Shown here: positions 9,828 to 19,782 of the stretch, piece after piece
Position numbering within the stretch: the stretch's first letter is position 1
How the letters are laid out: each line of letters opens with the position of its first letter
Assembly: GCF_900637665.1 (NCBI RefSeq)
Contig: NZ_LR134386.1
Span: 372,001 to 436,000 of the forward strand
DNA: 64,000 nucleotides
DNA from: Chryseobacterium nakagawai
Lineage (GTDB): Bacteria; Bacteroidota; Bacteroidia; Flavobacteriales; Weeksellaceae
Reading direction: 5' to 3'
Translations under genes and position numbers: made by a program
Notes under the pieces: generated by a model
What the model saw: only the letters and a program-made list of their open reading frames with translations
The model's database searches: none
Told to the model about the DNA's origin: nothing

Positions 9828-10853
9828 ATGAGTTTATTTGATATGTTTACGCAAGAAATTGCGATAGACCTGGGAACAGCCAATACCCTTATCATCCATA
9901 ATAATAAAATTGTTATAGATCAACCGTCAATTGTTGCAATTGAACGTTCTTCGGGTAAACCCATTGCTGTAGGTGAACAGGCGAAACATATGCAAGGTAA
10001 AACTCACGAGGATATCAAAACAATCCGTCCATTGAAAGATGGCGTTATTGCAGATTTCCACGCTTCTGAACATATGATTAAGGAATTTATTAAGAAAATT
10101 CCTGGAATCAAAGGTAAATTCATACAGCCTGCATTAAGAATTGTAATCTGTATTCCTTCTGGTATTACTGAAGTTGAAAAGAGAGCGGTAAGAGACTCTG
10201 CTCAGAAAGTAAACGCAAAAGAAGTAAGATTGATCTATGAACCAATGGCTGCTGCTATAGGAGTTGGGATTGACGTACAGAAGCCTGAAGGGAATATGAT
10301 CATCGATATAGGTGGAGGTACTACGGAGATTGCTGTTGTAGCTTTAGGAGGTATCGTATGTGATAAATCTGTGAAAATTGCAGGAGATGTATTTACCAAC
10401 GATATTGCATATTACTTAAGAACTCACCATAACCTTTATATTGGAGAAAGAACTGCTGAAAGAATTAAAATTGAAGTAGGTTCCGCAGTGGAAGATCTTG
10501 ATGTAGACATTGAAGATATTCCGGTACAAGGTAGAGACCTTATTACAGGTAAACCAAAAGAAATTATGGTTGGGTATAAAGAAATTGCCCGTGCATTAGA
10601 CAAATCTATCATCAGAATCGAAGATGCCGTAATGGAAACGCTTTCCCTTACTCCACCGGAATTGGCTGCTGATATTTATAAAACAGGTATTTATCTTGCT
10701 GGAGGAGGTGCATTGTTAAGAGGCCTTGCGGACAGAATCCACAAAAAGACAGGTCTTCCTGTATTTGTAGCAGAAGATCCGTTGAGAGCTGTAGTTCGTG
10801 GAACCGGTATTGCTCTTAAGAATATGGATAAATTCAATTTCTTAATTAAATAA
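9828..10853 (+). CDS. mreB: Rod shape-determining protein MreB
   Basis: Bacterial actin that forms membrane-bound filaments guiding the elongasome. The 341-residue length is typical. The ATPase-fold motifs are clear: IDLGTANTLI (phosphate 1), IDIGGGTTEIAVVALGG (phosphate 2) and LAGGGALLRGL (adenosine loop). First gene of a five-gene rightward shape operon with its own promoter; mreC follows after 28 bases. Confidence 0.98.
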   Translation: MSLFDMFTQEIAIDLGTANTLIIHNNKIVIDQPSIVAIERSSGKPIAVGEQAKHMQGKTHEDIKTIRPLKDGVIADFHASEHMIKEFIKKIPGIKGKFIQPALRIVICIPSGITEVEKRAVRDSAQKVNAKEVRLIYEPMAAAIGVGIDVQKPEGNMIIDIGGGTTEIAVVALGGIVCDKSVKIAGDVFTNDIAYYLRTHHNLYIGERTAERIKIEVGSAVEDLDVDIEDIPVQGRDLITGKPKEIMVGYKEIARALDKSIIRIEDAVMETLSLTPPELAADIYKTGIYLAGGGALLRGLADRIHKKTGLPVFVAEDPLRAVVRGTGIALKNMDKFNFLIK

Positions 10854-10881
10854 TTTTAACTTTTTACGACTGTATATCTGA

Positions 10882-11736
10882 ATGGGATTTTTGCTGAGAT
10901 TATTTTCGAAGAACACACTTTTTGTCTTCTTTATATTCCTGCAAATTATTGCTCTGGTTCTGATATTCTCTAGAAATGCCATGCAGAGATCCTGGATTGC
11001 AGGCCAAACAGCTGCATTAAATTCATGGATTTCCGGGTATATTGATGAGGGAGTTTCTTATCTGAAGCTAAAACAGATCAATGAAGATCTTGTGGTTCAG
11101 AATAAAGCCCTTATGGCAGAATTGTATGGAAAAGACGGAACAAAAAATCCTGTTTTCAAAAGAGTACATGATACCATCGGAGGCGGTCAGATCTATACTT
11201 TTGTTGATGGTGAAATTGTTTTCAACAGCATCAACAGAAGAAATAACTATTTTACAATCAATCGAGGCCGAAGAGATGGTGTCTTTCCACAGATGGGGGT
11301 AATGGCACCTAGAGGTATCGCGGGGATTGTTATCAATTCTACAGACAGTTATGCATTGGTTCAATCTGTATTAAGTGTAAACAGAATCAGAATTAATGCC
11401 GCTCTGAAAAATTCCGGATATTTTGGAACATTAACATGGAACGGAGATAACTCCAGGGTGATGCACCTTGCAGATATTCCGAAATATGTTGCTTTAAAAG
11501 TTGGAGATACCGTTGTTACAGACGGGAAATCTGCAATTTTTCCAAAAGGGGTAACTATTGGAACTATTGCCGGATATTCAGTAGATAATAAAACCGGTTT
11601 CTGGGATATCTCAGTAGAGCTGAGTGAAAAAATGGGTGCGTTGAATAAAGTGTATGTCGTGAAGAACCTGAAGAAAGCAGAAGTGCAGAAAATTCAGGAC
11701 ACGATGCAGGCTGTAATAAAAAAGGAAAATGATTAG
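10882..11736 (+). CDS. mreC: Rod shape-determining protein MreC
   Basis: Elongasome scaffold linking MreB to periplasmic synthases. The 284 residues begin with a short cytosolic part and one membrane segment (about residues 11-30), then a coiled-coil stretch and the beta-domain, with motifs INRGRRDGVFPQMGV and GIAGIVINS. The last 8 bases overlap the mreD start, so the two are coupled. Confidence 0.95.
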   Translation: MGFLLRLFSKNTLFVFFIFLQIIALVLIFSRNAMQRSWIAGQTAALNSWISGYIDEGVSYLKLKQINEDLVVQNKALMAELYGKDGTKNPVFKRVHDTIGGGQIYTFVDGEIVFNSINRRNNYFTINRGRRDGVFPQMGVMAPRGIAGIVINSTDSYALVQSVLSVNRIRINAALKNSGYFGTLTWNGDNSRVMHLADIPKYVALKVGDTVVTDGKSAIFPKGVTIGTIAGYSVDNKTGFWDISVELSEKMGALNKVYVVKNLKKAEVQKIQDTMQAVIKKEND

Positions 11737-12235
11737 CAGAACTTTATTTACGGACATATTAATCATGATATTTCTTGTTGCATTACAGATTTTTGTACTG
11801 AACAGGATTACTATTTTCGGGAAGTATACTCCGGTATTATACCCTGTGTTCGTCATGTTCTATCCTTTCTTCAGAAACAAATTTCAATTTCTTGCGTTAA
11901 GCTTTTTGATAGGGTTGTCTATTGATGGTTTCCTTTATTCTTGGGGGATCAATGCCTTTGCTACAACGCTGATCGCTTATTTCAGGACCTTGATATTCAG
12001 AACATCTACAGATACGTCTACAGACTTTTTCTCTTTTCAGTCCCTGCAATGGGCGCAGTTTTTGCTGTTTTTATTTTCAAGTATTTTCCTGCATCAGCTT
12101 TTAGTACAATATATAGAGTTCTTTAAGTTTAGCAGATTTTTTGAAATATTATTTAATGTGTTGGTGACAAGTGTAATTTCTTTTATATTTATAGTGGTCT
12201 ACGCATTAATATTTAAAATCAAACAAAAAGTTTGA
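11729..12235 (+). CDS. mreD: Rod shape-determining protein MreD
   Basis: Small integral membrane protein of 168 residues with about five hydrophobic segments, which is the MreD pattern; sequence conservation in the family is low and the call leans on position. It overlaps mreC by 8 bases and its TGA stop overlaps the TTG start of the PBP2 gene. Confidence 0.9.
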   Translation: MISRTLFTDILIMIFLVALQIFVLNRITIFGKYTPVLYPVFVMFYPFFRNKFQFLALSFLIGLSIDGFLYSWGINAFATTLIAYFRTLIFRTSTDTSTDFFSFQSLQWAQFLLFLFSSIFLHQLLVQYIEFFKFSRFFEILFNVLVTSVISFIFIVVYALIFKIKQKV

Positions 12236-14277
12236 ACACACGTTATTTAAAAATTTTTTCCATCCTTGTTGTTATCGCCCTTATTTTTGTGGCGAGGCTT
12301 GCGTATTTACAATTGTTCACAGATCGTTATGCGCTGAACGCAGCCAATACTTCCATCAAAATTGAATATGTAATTCCTCAGCGTGGAGTTATTTTTGATC
12401 GAAACGGAAAGATCATGGTAGGAAACCAACCTGCTTATGAAATTTCCTTTACCCAAGGTTTAATGAAACCGGATTTTGATACATTAGGCTTTTGCAGTCT
12501 GATGAAGATCAGTAAAACGGATTTTATCAACAAGATCAATGTTATTAAGAAAGAAAAATATTATTCTAAGCTGACGCCTATGACCTTTCTAAAGGACCTT
12601 AGCAGGGAAGATATTGCGAGAGTACAGGAAATTATTTTTAAATATCCGGCATTTAATATTGTACAGAGACCTCAGCGTCAATATGAAGTTTCTACTTCAG
12701 GAAACCTTTTAGGGTATACCAGTGAAGTGAATGAAAAAGAGATTAAAAAAGATTCTGTCTACTATTTACCGGGAGATTTTATCGGTAAAACTGGGGTTGA
12801 AAAGTCTTATGAGAAGGAACTTCGTGGAGTAAAAGGAATGAAGTACATCCAAAAAGATATCAGGCTCAGAAACATTGGTTCTTATAAAAACGGATCTTTG
12901 GATAAGGATGTAATTACAGGTAAAGATATTACTCTGACTATTGATTATGATCTTCAGAGAACTGCTGAAGAAATGCTTGTTAACAAACATGGGGCAATTG
13001 TAGCTATTGATCCTAATAATGGAGAAGTATTAGTGGCAGCAACTGGACCGGATATTGACCCGAACCTCTTCACAGGACCTTATAAATCCAAAAATTTATA
13101 TGCTCTGTCAAAAGATACACTTTATGAAAATAAACCTACTTTTGATCGTTCTTTACAAGCAGGATATCCCCCAGGATCAACTTTCAAATTATTGACTGCC
13201 TTAGCAGCGATGCAAATGGGAGTAATGGATGAAAAAACGGTTTTCCCTTGTGGAGGTGGATTTTTCTATAAAGGTAAAAGAATTAAAGGGCATGGTGGAG
13301 CCGATCCGCTAATTCCTTCTATTCAGGTTTCCAGTAACTGCTTTTTTACCTACGCATTTATTGCAATTATTAAAAAGTATCCGGGAAATCCTTCAAAAGG
13401 TGTTGATGAGTGGAAGAAAATAATGAGCAGCTTTGGAGTAGGAGAATTTTTAAATAATGACTTTGCAGTGGGTGCAAAGGGTAGAATACCTTCCGGAGAT
13501 TTTTACGAGAAAAGGTTTAAAGCCATCATGAAGGCAAGTGGTTCGAAGAGAACCGATTTCCAAAATTGGGATGAAATGTCAACCGGAGCTATCTATAATG
13601 GAATGGGACAGGGAGATGTTTTGGTAACTCCTATTCAGTTGGCAAATTATGTAGCTGCTATTGCCAACAAAGGATGGTATTATACACCGCATATCGTAAA
13701 AGCAATTGATGGAAAAGCAAATCCAGATCCAAGATTTAAGGTTAAGCATAAAACATTAGTTGATCCAAAACATTTTGAACCTGTTTTAAAAGGTATGGAA
13801 GCCGTAGTTTTGAGAGGAACGGCAAGAGGATTGAAATCCAATGACTTTACACAATTAGCCAAAACAGGTACAGCGCAGGTTCCACAAGGAAAGGATAACT
13901 CTATTTTTGTATTGATTGCTCCTGCAGATAAACCAAAAATTGTTGTAGTAGCAGTAATGGAACATGCAGGGTTTGGAGCGACATGGGCAGGACCGGCTTG
14001 TACAGTAATTGCAGAAAAATATATTACCGGTGATTTGAAAAGGGAAAATCTGTATAAAAAAATGATTACCTCGAGTTTTATGCCGGAATACAAAAGACAA
14101 TGGATTGCAGACTTGAAGCGTAAAGGCCTTTATAAAGACCCTAAACCGGATTCAATTAAACAAAAAAGAATAAAAGATAGCCTGGAACTTGTTAAACAGC
14201 AAAAAGCCAAGCTTCAGAAAAAAATAGAAGACGATAAGAAGAATACTAACGCTCCTAAAAAACCTGTTAAGCAATGA
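12232..14277 (+). CDS. mrdA: Penicillin-binding protein 2 (peptidoglycan transpeptidase)
   Basis: Cross-links lateral-wall peptidoglycan together with RodA. One N-terminal membrane anchor (about residues 8-24), a dimerisation domain, then the transpeptidase with S316-T-F-K, S367-S-N and K544-T-G. The start is a TTG in the overlap TTGA with the mreD stop; the next in-frame ATG would remove the membrane anchor, so TTG is very likely real. The last 45 residues form a Lys/Gln-rich tail (IKQKRIKDSLELVKQQKAK and onward) beyond the catalytic domain. Confidence 0.96.
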   Translation: MNTRYLKIFSILVVIALIFVARLAYLQLFTDRYALNAANTSIKIEYVIPQRGVIFDRNGKIMVGNQPAYEISFTQGLMKPDFDTLGFCSLMKISKTDFINKINVIKKEKYYSKLTPMTFLKDLSREDIARVQEIIFKYPAFNIVQRPQRQYEVSTSGNLLGYTSEVNEKEIKKDSVYYLPGDFIGKTGVEKSYEKELRGVKGMKYIQKDIRLRNIGSYKNGSLDKDVITGKDITLTIDYDLQRTAEEMLVNKHGAIVAIDPNNGEVLVAATGPDIDPNLFTGPYKSKNLYALSKDTLYENKPTFDRSLQAGYPPGSTFKLLTALAAMQMGVMDEKTVFPCGGGFFYKGKRIKGHGGADPLIPSIQVSSNCFFTYAFIAIIKKYPGNPSKGVDEWKKIMSSFGVGEFLNNDFAVGAKGRIPSGDFYEKRFKAIMKASGSKRTDFQNWDEMSTGAIYNGMGQGDVLVTPIQLANYVAAIANKGWYYTPHIVKAIDGKANPDPRFKVKHKTLVDPKHFEPVLKGMEAVVLRGTARGLKSNDFTQLAKTGTAQVPQGKDNSIFVLIAPADKPKIVVVAVMEHAGFGATWAGPACTVIAEKYITGDLKRENLYKKMITSSFMPEYKRQWIADLKRKGLYKDPKPDSIKQKRIKDSLELVKQQKAKLQKKIEDDKKNTNAPKKPVKQ

Positions 14278-15503
14278 AATGGACAGAAGGGATAGATAAA
14301 CTAGGTCTAGGACTGTATTTCATGCTTTGCATTTTTGCTATTGCCAATATTTACAGTGTTGATCAGAAATTAGGAGAAAAGCAATTGATCTTCTTCTGTA
14401 TATCTTTAGTGGTAGGACTTGTTATATTTGTAGGAAGAAGTAAATTCTTCGAGAATATGGCAGGTATTATTTATATAGGCGGCGTTCTCTTACTGATAGG
14501 TCTTTTCCCTTTTGGAAAGGAAATTCTAGGCCAGAAGAACTGGTACAAGTTTGGAAGTCTTACGATGCAGCCTGTAGAGTTTGCAAAGATTGGTACAGCA
14601 TTAATGTTGGCCAACTATGTTTCAGGACCTGATTTTAACCTTAAGAACAAAAAGTCATTGCTGACAGCTTTAGGGATTATTGGAATTCCTGCAGTTGTGG
14701 TATTGGCTATTCCCGATGTTGGTTCTATGCTTGTATTTATTGCATTTTTTATCGCTTTATACAGAGAAGGATTAAGTGGCTTGCTCTTTGGTGTGGGATT
14801 TGTTTTTGCTGCTGTTTTTTTGGTAGCTCTAGCGATTCCGCCAGTATATGTAGCTGCTGCTATTTTAATTATTGCCGGAGTTTTGATCGCGATGAATTAC
14901 CATAGAATGTCCTGGGATGTGATTTCTATATCAGGAATTTCGGGATCTATTCTTTTGTTATGTGGACTGGCATTTGGTTCTCCTTATATTTTAGAAAAAC
15001 TGCCTAAGCACCAGAGAGAAAGAATTGAGGTTCTTTATAAAGGTGAAAAGGCGTTTAGAGATACTTCTGGATATAACTTATTATACTCCAAAACCGCTAT
15101 TGGATCCGGAGGGCTTTTAGGAAAAGGATATCGTGAAGGATCTGTTACTCAAGGAAAATTCGTTCCGGAGCAGGAAACCGATTATATTTTCTGTACCGTA
15201 GGAGAAGAATGGGGCTTCTTAGGAAGTGCTATCCTTATTTTATGCTACATGATATATATCGGACGAATCTATTACCTTGCAGAACGACAAAAATCTACCT
15301 TTAACCGTGTATTTGGCTATTGCTTTGCCTCGATCCTGATGATGCACTTTTCAATCAATTTAGGGATGGTTATGGGGCTTTTCCCAACGGTAGGGATTCC
15401 GCTTCCTTATTTCAGTTATGGTGGAAGTTCTTTGCTGGCCTTCTCTATGATGACTTTTATTTTCTTTAAACTTAATTATTCGGATAAGAATAGCTTAGTA
15501 TAA
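14274..15503 (+). CDS. rodA: Peptidoglycan glycosyltransferase RodA (SEDS family)
   Basis: Polymerises lipid II in the elongasome, paired with PBP2. It has 409 residues with many hydrophobic segments. Motifs typical of SEDS proteins are ILGQKNWYKFGSLTMQPVEFAK and, near the C-terminus, GLFPTVGIPLPYFSYGGSS. It overlaps the PBP2 gene by 4 bases (ATGA). Last gene of the mre operon. Confidence 0.96.
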   Translation: MKWTEGIDKLGLGLYFMLCIFAIANIYSVDQKLGEKQLIFFCISLVVGLVIFVGRSKFFENMAGIIYIGGVLLLIGLFPFGKEILGQKNWYKFGSLTMQPVEFAKIGTALMLANYVSGPDFNLKNKKSLLTALGIIGIPAVVVLAIPDVGSMLVFIAFFIALYREGLSGLLFGVGFVFAAVFLVALAIPPVYVAAAILIIAGVLIAMNYHRMSWDVISISGISGSILLLCGLAFGSPYILEKLPKHQRERIEVLYKGEKAFRDTSGYNLLYSKTAIGSGGLLGKGYREGSVTQGKFVPEQETDYIFCTVGEEWGFLGSAILILCYMIYIGRIYYLAERQKSTFNRVFGYCFASILMMHFSINLGMVMGLFPTVGIPLPYFSYGGSSLLAFSMMTFIFFKLNYSDKNSLV

Positions 15504-15583
15504 TTATCTTAAAAGATTTAAACTGGTTTTAGTTCTGCAACATTTGTGGATTCTATTGTTATACCTCTTCAATCATTACTTTT

Positions 15584-16165
15584 ATGAAAGACACTTTTGT
15601 TTTAGATCAAAATTTTGAAAATACAGATTTTGTACAGATCCCATTGGAAAAAGGAGAGTATGAAAACTGTACTTTTAAGAATTGCAGTTTTGAATATGGA
15701 AATCTGTCTGGTTTTAGTTTTACAGACTGCGATTTTATAGGGTGTAATTTAAGCATGGCAAAGCTTACCTCAGCAGCTTTTCGGAATGTCACTTTTAAAG
15801 AATGTAAGATGCTCGGCTTACAGTTTAATGATTGTAATGGCTTTGGGCTTTCTTTTAAATTTGATGGTTGTGCTCTTCATAGCTCTGTTTTCTACCAAAC
15901 ATCGATCAAGAAATCTATTTTCAAAGATTCTAAACTTATTGAGGTGGATTTTACAGAATGTGATTTATCCAGTGCGGTATTTTATAACTGTGATTTGTCA
16001 GGAGCTGTTTTCGATAATACTAACCTAGAAAAAGCAGATTTGAGAACTTCTGTTAACTATTCGATTGATTCGGGTTTAAATAGGCTTAAAAAGGCTAAAT
16101 TTTCGCTTTCGGAAGTGTATGGACTGTTGTATAACCTGGATATTGAAATAGACAGAAACAGCTAG
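15584..16165 (+). CDS. Pentapeptide-repeat protein
   Basis: The 193 residues are built of A(D/N)LXX-like repeats, for example FTDCDFIGCNLSMAKL, FYNCDLSGAVFDNTNLEKAD, giving a right-handed quadrilateral beta-helix. No signal peptide. The fold occurs in Qnr/McbG gyrase-protection proteins and in many proteins of unknown role; nothing here points to one function. It lies 80 bases after rodA, without a clean TAnnTTTG box, so read-through from the mre operon is possible. Confidence 0.85.
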   Translation: MKDTFVLDQNFENTDFVQIPLEKGEYENCTFKNCSFEYGNLSGFSFTDCDFIGCNLSMAKLTSAAFRNVTFKECKMLGLQFNDCNGFGLSFKFDGCALHSSVFYQTSIKKSIFKDSKLIEVDFTECDLSSAVFYNCDLSGAVFDNTNLEKADLRTSVNYSIDSGLNRLKKAKFSLSEVYGLLYNLDIEIDRNS

Positions 16166-16208
16166 GTTCTGAAAGGTTGTTGTAAACATTAATTATTAGA
16201 CACAATAG

Positions 16209-16264
16209 AAGCGGGCTTTAGTTCGCTTTTTTATATAAAATATCTTCCGTTGGCTTTAGCCAAA
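16209..16264. repeat. Two small GGCTTTAG hairpins, possible interspersed repeat
   Basis: AAGCG (16209-16213) and CGCTT (16224-16228) flank GGCTTTAGTT and are followed by T6, a weak + strand terminator. About 25 bases on, TTGGCTTTAGCCAA forms a second small palindrome. The shared GGCTTTAG core suggests an interspersed repeat, but no other copy was found in the window. Confidence 0.35.
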
Positions 16265-16286
16265 ACTTAATTTTAAATAAGACAAA

Positions 16287-16316
16287 TAAAAAAGCCATCA
16301 GAATTTCTGATGGCTT
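16287..16316 (-). terminator. Terminator of the NlpC/P60 gene
   Basis: AAGCCATCAGAA / TTCTGATGGCTT hairpin with a T-run on the minus strand. Confidence 0.85.
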
Positions 16317-16343
16317 CATTATTTAAATCAATTATTTATAAAA

Positions 16344-17054
16344 TTAAAAATTTGCTGGTGTAGCTTGCGTAGTAGAAGCTAGGTTGTTGTAAGCTTCCCC
16401 CTCCGCGTTGATAACTCTTTTTGCGAATCTGAACTTAGGTCCCCAATAAGAATCATTCAGTGAAGAAACCATTACTCCTTTAGATGTTGCTGCGTGGATA
16501 AATTTGATCTCACCTTCTTCAGTAACACTTTCTACAATCCCTACGTGAGAAATTCTTCTTCCGTGAGAAAAGAAGATTAGGTCTCCTTTTTGTAGGTCTC
16601 CTTTTTCAATTCTTTCACCTTCCTGAGCCTGAGAAGCTGCTACTCTTGGTAAAGTAAGACCTGCTGCAGCTCCGAAAACAGAAAGAACGAAAGCTGAACA
16701 ATCAATACCTCTTCTTGTAGTTCCTCCATATCTGTAAGGGGTTCCAAGGTATGTTTCAGCTTCTTCAAGGATACCATCAATGGTTTTATTATGTCTGATT
16801 GCTTTTGCAATCTCAGAATTTTTAACAGCTTTTTTAGCATTTGCTATAGATGCAGCTTTTTCAGCAAGAAAAGAGTCGATTAATTTCTGCTTATCCTGCT
16901 CCATTTTTTTGTTATCAATAGAAGCTAGTTTGGCATCTGTTTTGTATTCTTTACTGTAAGTTGCTGGTTTTGAAACTACATAATTGGTAGCGCACGATTG
17001 CAATGATACTGTAGTAACTAAAGCAACTAAATAAAACAAAACTCTTTTCTTCAT
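16344..17054 (-). CDS. NlpC/P60 (C40) peptidase, lipoprotein
   Basis: Putative peptidoglycan endopeptidase of the envelope. Residues 1-20 are a lipoprotein signal with lipobox LQSC (C21). A helical linker follows, then the NlpC/P60 domain with catalytic C119 in RRGIDCSAF, H170 in RISHVGIVE and a third polar residue H187 in FIHAA. The 236-residue length is typical of Spr/MepS-like enzymes, which cleave D-Glu-mDAP or mDAP-D-Ala bonds; which bond is cut is not visible. A TACTTTTG box lies 51 bases upstream. Confidence 0.93.
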   Translation of the reverse strand: MKKRVLFYLVALVTTVSLQSCATNYVVSKPATYSKEYKTDAKLASIDNKKMEQDKQKLIDSFLAEKAASIANAKKAVKNSEIAKAIRHNKTIDGILEEAETYLGTPYRYGGTTRRGIDCSAFVLSVFGAAAGLTLPRVAASQAQEGERIEKGDLQKGDLIFFSHGRRISHVGIVESVTEEGEIKFIHAATSKGVMVSSLNDSYWGPKFRFAKRVINAEGEAYNNLASTTQATPANF

Positions 17055-17105
17055 ATATATTTGATTAACCGTGTTAAAATGGAATATTTATTTTCAAAAG
17101 CAATA

Positions 17106-17113
17106 CAAAAGTA
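17106..17113 (-). promoter_or_regulatory. -7 box of the NlpC/P60 gene
   Basis: CAAAAGTA on the + strand is TACTTTTG on the minus strand, about 50 bases upstream of the ATG. Confidence 0.6.
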
Positions 17114-17507
17114 GAGATTCCGAGCAAAAGACCCCTGATATGATAATTGTCAGGATCTTATTTTAACACTATTTAACATATTATTTACATATGTTAAAGA
17201 AAAATAAACCGCAATTGCCTGTTTTTGGTAAGACTGCGGTTTTTTTTATTAAGATTCTTTAACAAAATCTATCGATTTTCTTCTATAAATCACGTTTTGT
17301 AATTTAAAACTCTAATTTTCAACGCTGTTAAAAAAACAAAATAAATTCTGTATAAATGCAATGATAGTAGTTGTTTAAGGAGAATTTTGTTAATAGTCTT
17401 ATGTGATATATCGCTTTTCAGGATAGGATAGAATATGAGGCAATGTTTAGTTAACAGTAGCAAAAGTCTTAACGAAGAAGAGGGAATTATGTTGAGGGAA
17501 TAGACAT
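17114..17507. other. Intergenic region with an orphan terminator, possible small RNA
   Basis: No gene was found. It holds a hairpin TTTAACATA (17172-17180) / TATGTTAAA (17190-17198) and a terminator-like hairpin AAACCGCA (17206-17213) / TGCGGTTT (17235-17242) followed by T8 on the + strand. No rightward gene precedes it, so a short non-coding RNA is possible. No convincing promoter box was found. Confidence 0.35.
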
Positions 17508-17541
17508 TATAAAAAAAATTCCTCAGAAAACTGAGGAATTT
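17508..17541 (-). terminator. Terminator of glnN
   Basis: Perfect 11-bp stem AAATTCCTCAG / CTGAGGAATTT with a 4-base loop, followed by T-run on the minus strand. Confidence 0.9.
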
Positions 17542-17564
17542 AACTAATATGGAACTTTACAGAG

Positions 17565-19760
17565 TTATTTTGTAAACAACATCTCTCTGTATTTTGTCAT
17601 TGGCCAAAGCTCATCGTCCACCATCATTTCAAGATTATCAGAAGCCTCTCTGATTCCGTCGAATAGTGGTTTTACTTTGTTGCAGTATTCTTCTGCCTGC
17701 TTTTGGCTGTTTGATATGCCTTTTGCTGCCTCTCTGGCTTTAATAAGATCTTCAACACCCAGTTTGATTTTAGAAACATTTTCAGAAATGCTGGTGATCA
17801 GACTCATCTGTTCTTTTGCTAATGGCTTAAATTCTTTGTCTCCGAAAATCTCCTTAAGACCCTTAACGTTTTCAATTAACCTGTTTTGATAATTTAAAGC
17901 AGAAGGAATAATATGATTTCTTGCAATATCACTTAGAACTCTAGCTTCAATGTCAATAACAGTAGAATATTTTTCTAGTTTAATTTCGTTTCTTGCTTCA
18001 ACCTCTCTGTGATTAAAGATTCCCATTTCCTCATAAAGATCTAGGAATTTTTTATCCATTTCCTGCTTAAGAGCTTCTGGAGTTGTTTTCAGATTGTTCA
18101 ATCCTCTTTTCTCTGCTTCTTTTGCCCAATCATCAGAATATCCGTCACCTTCAAACATAATGGTTTTACATTGCTTGATGTATTCTCTTAATACATTGAA
18201 AATAGCTTCGTCCTTCTTCAGTCCTGTTTCAATCAAAGCATCTACTTCTTTTTTGAAGTCACCTAATTGTTTTGCAGCAATAGTGTTCATTACAGTCATC
18301 GATTCTGCACAGTTTGCAGAAGATCCTACTGCTCTGATCTCAAACTTATTTCCTGTAAAGGCAAATGGAGAAGTTCTGTTTCTATCTGTATTATCTAATA
18401 GGATTTCAGGAATTTTTCCAACTACATTTAATTTTAATTCTGTTTTTTCTTCAGGAGATAATTTTCCGTTGGTAACTTTTTCAAGTTCTTCTAAAACGCT
18501 GAATAGCTGACTTCCGATAAATACAGAGATAATTGCCGGTGGAGCTTCGTTAGCACCCAGTCTGTGGTCGTTACTTGCAGAAGCAATACTTGCTCTTAAA
18601 AGATCTGCATATTCATATACAGCTTTAATAGTATTCACGAAGAATGTTAAGAACTGTAAGTTTTTCTTAGGATTTTTTCCTGGACTTAAAAGGTTTTCAC
18701 CAGTATCAGTAGCTAAAGACCAGTTGTTGTGCTTTCCGCTTCCGTTTACTCCTGCGAATGGTTTTTCGTGGAATAAGATGTGGAAGTGGTGCTTATGAGC
18801 TACTCTCGCCATGATATCCATCAACAAAGAGTTGTGGTCTACAGCAACGTTTACTTCTTCAAACATCGGGGCGAGCTCAAATTGGTTTGGAGCCACCTCG
18901 TTGTGTCTTGTTGTAGCAGGAATTCCCAGTTTCATACACTCAATTTCCAGCTCTTTCATGAAGTTCATTACCCTTGTAGGGATTGAACCGAAGTAGTGGT
19001 CGTCTAATTGTTGCCCTTTTGCTGGAGAATGTCCTAATAAAGTCTTACCTGTTAATACAAGATCCGGACGTGATTGGTATAGCGCGGAATCAACCAGGAA
19101 ATATTCTTGCTCCCAACCTAAAGTAGGAGTTACCTTTGTTACGTTTTTATCAAAATACTGCATTACGTTGGTCGCAGCTTCGTCTACAGCATTTAAAGCT
19201 CTTAAAAGAGGTGCCTTATAATCTAAAGTTTCTCCAGTATAAGAGATGAAGATCGAAGGAATACATAATGTAGTTCCCATAATGAAAGCTGGAGAAGTAG
19301 GGTCCCAAGCTGTATAACCTCTAGCTTCGAAAGTATTTCTGATTCCTCCATTCGGGAAAGAAGACGCATCCGGTTCCTGCTGAATCAATAAGTTTCCGCT
19401 GAATCTTTCGATCGCCCTACCTCCTTCGATAGGAGTGAAGAAAGAATCATGTTTCTCTGCAGTTGTCCCCGTTAAAGGCTGAAACCAGTGAGTATAGTGT
19501 GTTACTCCTTTGCTCATTGCCCAGTCTTTCATTGCTACAGCAACCTGATCTGCGATGTGTCTCTGGATTTTAGTCCCTTTTTTTACCGCATCCATAATAG
19601 ACTGGAATGCTTCTTTCGTTAAATATTCTCTCATTGTTTCTTCTGAGAAAACATTTTGGCAGAATAGTTCTGACAATTTCCCAGGGATTTCGACAGTGTT
19701 ATCTTTTCTGAAATCCTTAAATGGAAGAGTTTCTAATGCTTTGAATCTTAAGGTTGACAT
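17565..19760 (-). CDS. glnN: Glutamine synthetase, type III
   Basis: ATP-dependent synthesis of glutamine from glutamate and ammonia. At 731 residues it is the large GSIII type common in Bacteroidota, not the GSI of about 470. Family blocks seen include GWEQEYFLVD, GVNGSGKHNNWS, HRLGANEAPPAIIS and RNRTSPFAFTGNKFEIRAVG. It stands alone, with its own TAAATTTG box and terminator; three GGGGTGTTT repeats lie upstream of the promoter. Confidence 0.97.
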   Translation of the reverse strand: MSTLRFKALETLPFKDFRKDNTVEIPGKLSELFCQNVFSEETMREYLTKEAFQSIMDAVKKGTKIQRHIADQVAVAMKDWAMSKGVTHYTHWFQPLTGTTAEKHDSFFTPIEGGRAIERFSGNLLIQQEPDASSFPNGGIRNTFEARGYTAWDPTSPAFIMGTTLCIPSIFISYTGETLDYKAPLLRALNAVDEAATNVMQYFDKNVTKVTPTLGWEQEYFLVDSALYQSRPDLVLTGKTLLGHSPAKGQQLDDHYFGSIPTRVMNFMKELEIECMKLGIPATTRHNEVAPNQFELAPMFEEVNVAVDHNSLLMDIMARVAHKHHFHILFHEKPFAGVNGSGKHNNWSLATDTGENLLSPGKNPKKNLQFLTFFVNTIKAVYEYADLLRASIASASNDHRLGANEAPPAIISVFIGSQLFSVLEELEKVTNGKLSPEEKTELKLNVVGKIPEILLDNTDRNRTSPFAFTGNKFEIRAVGSSANCAESMTVMNTIAAKQLGDFKKEVDALIETGLKKDEAIFNVLREYIKQCKTIMFEGDGYSDDWAKEAEKRGLNNLKTTPEALKQEMDKKFLDLYEEMGIFNHREVEARNEIKLEKYSTVIDIEARVLSDIARNHIIPSALNYQNRLIENVKGLKEIFGDKEFKPLAKEQMSLITSISENVSKIKLGVEDLIKAREAAKGISNSQKQAEEYCNKVKPLFDGIREASDNLEMMVDDELWPMTKYREMLFTK

Positions 19761-19782
19761 ATTTGGGTGAATTTTGATAGGG

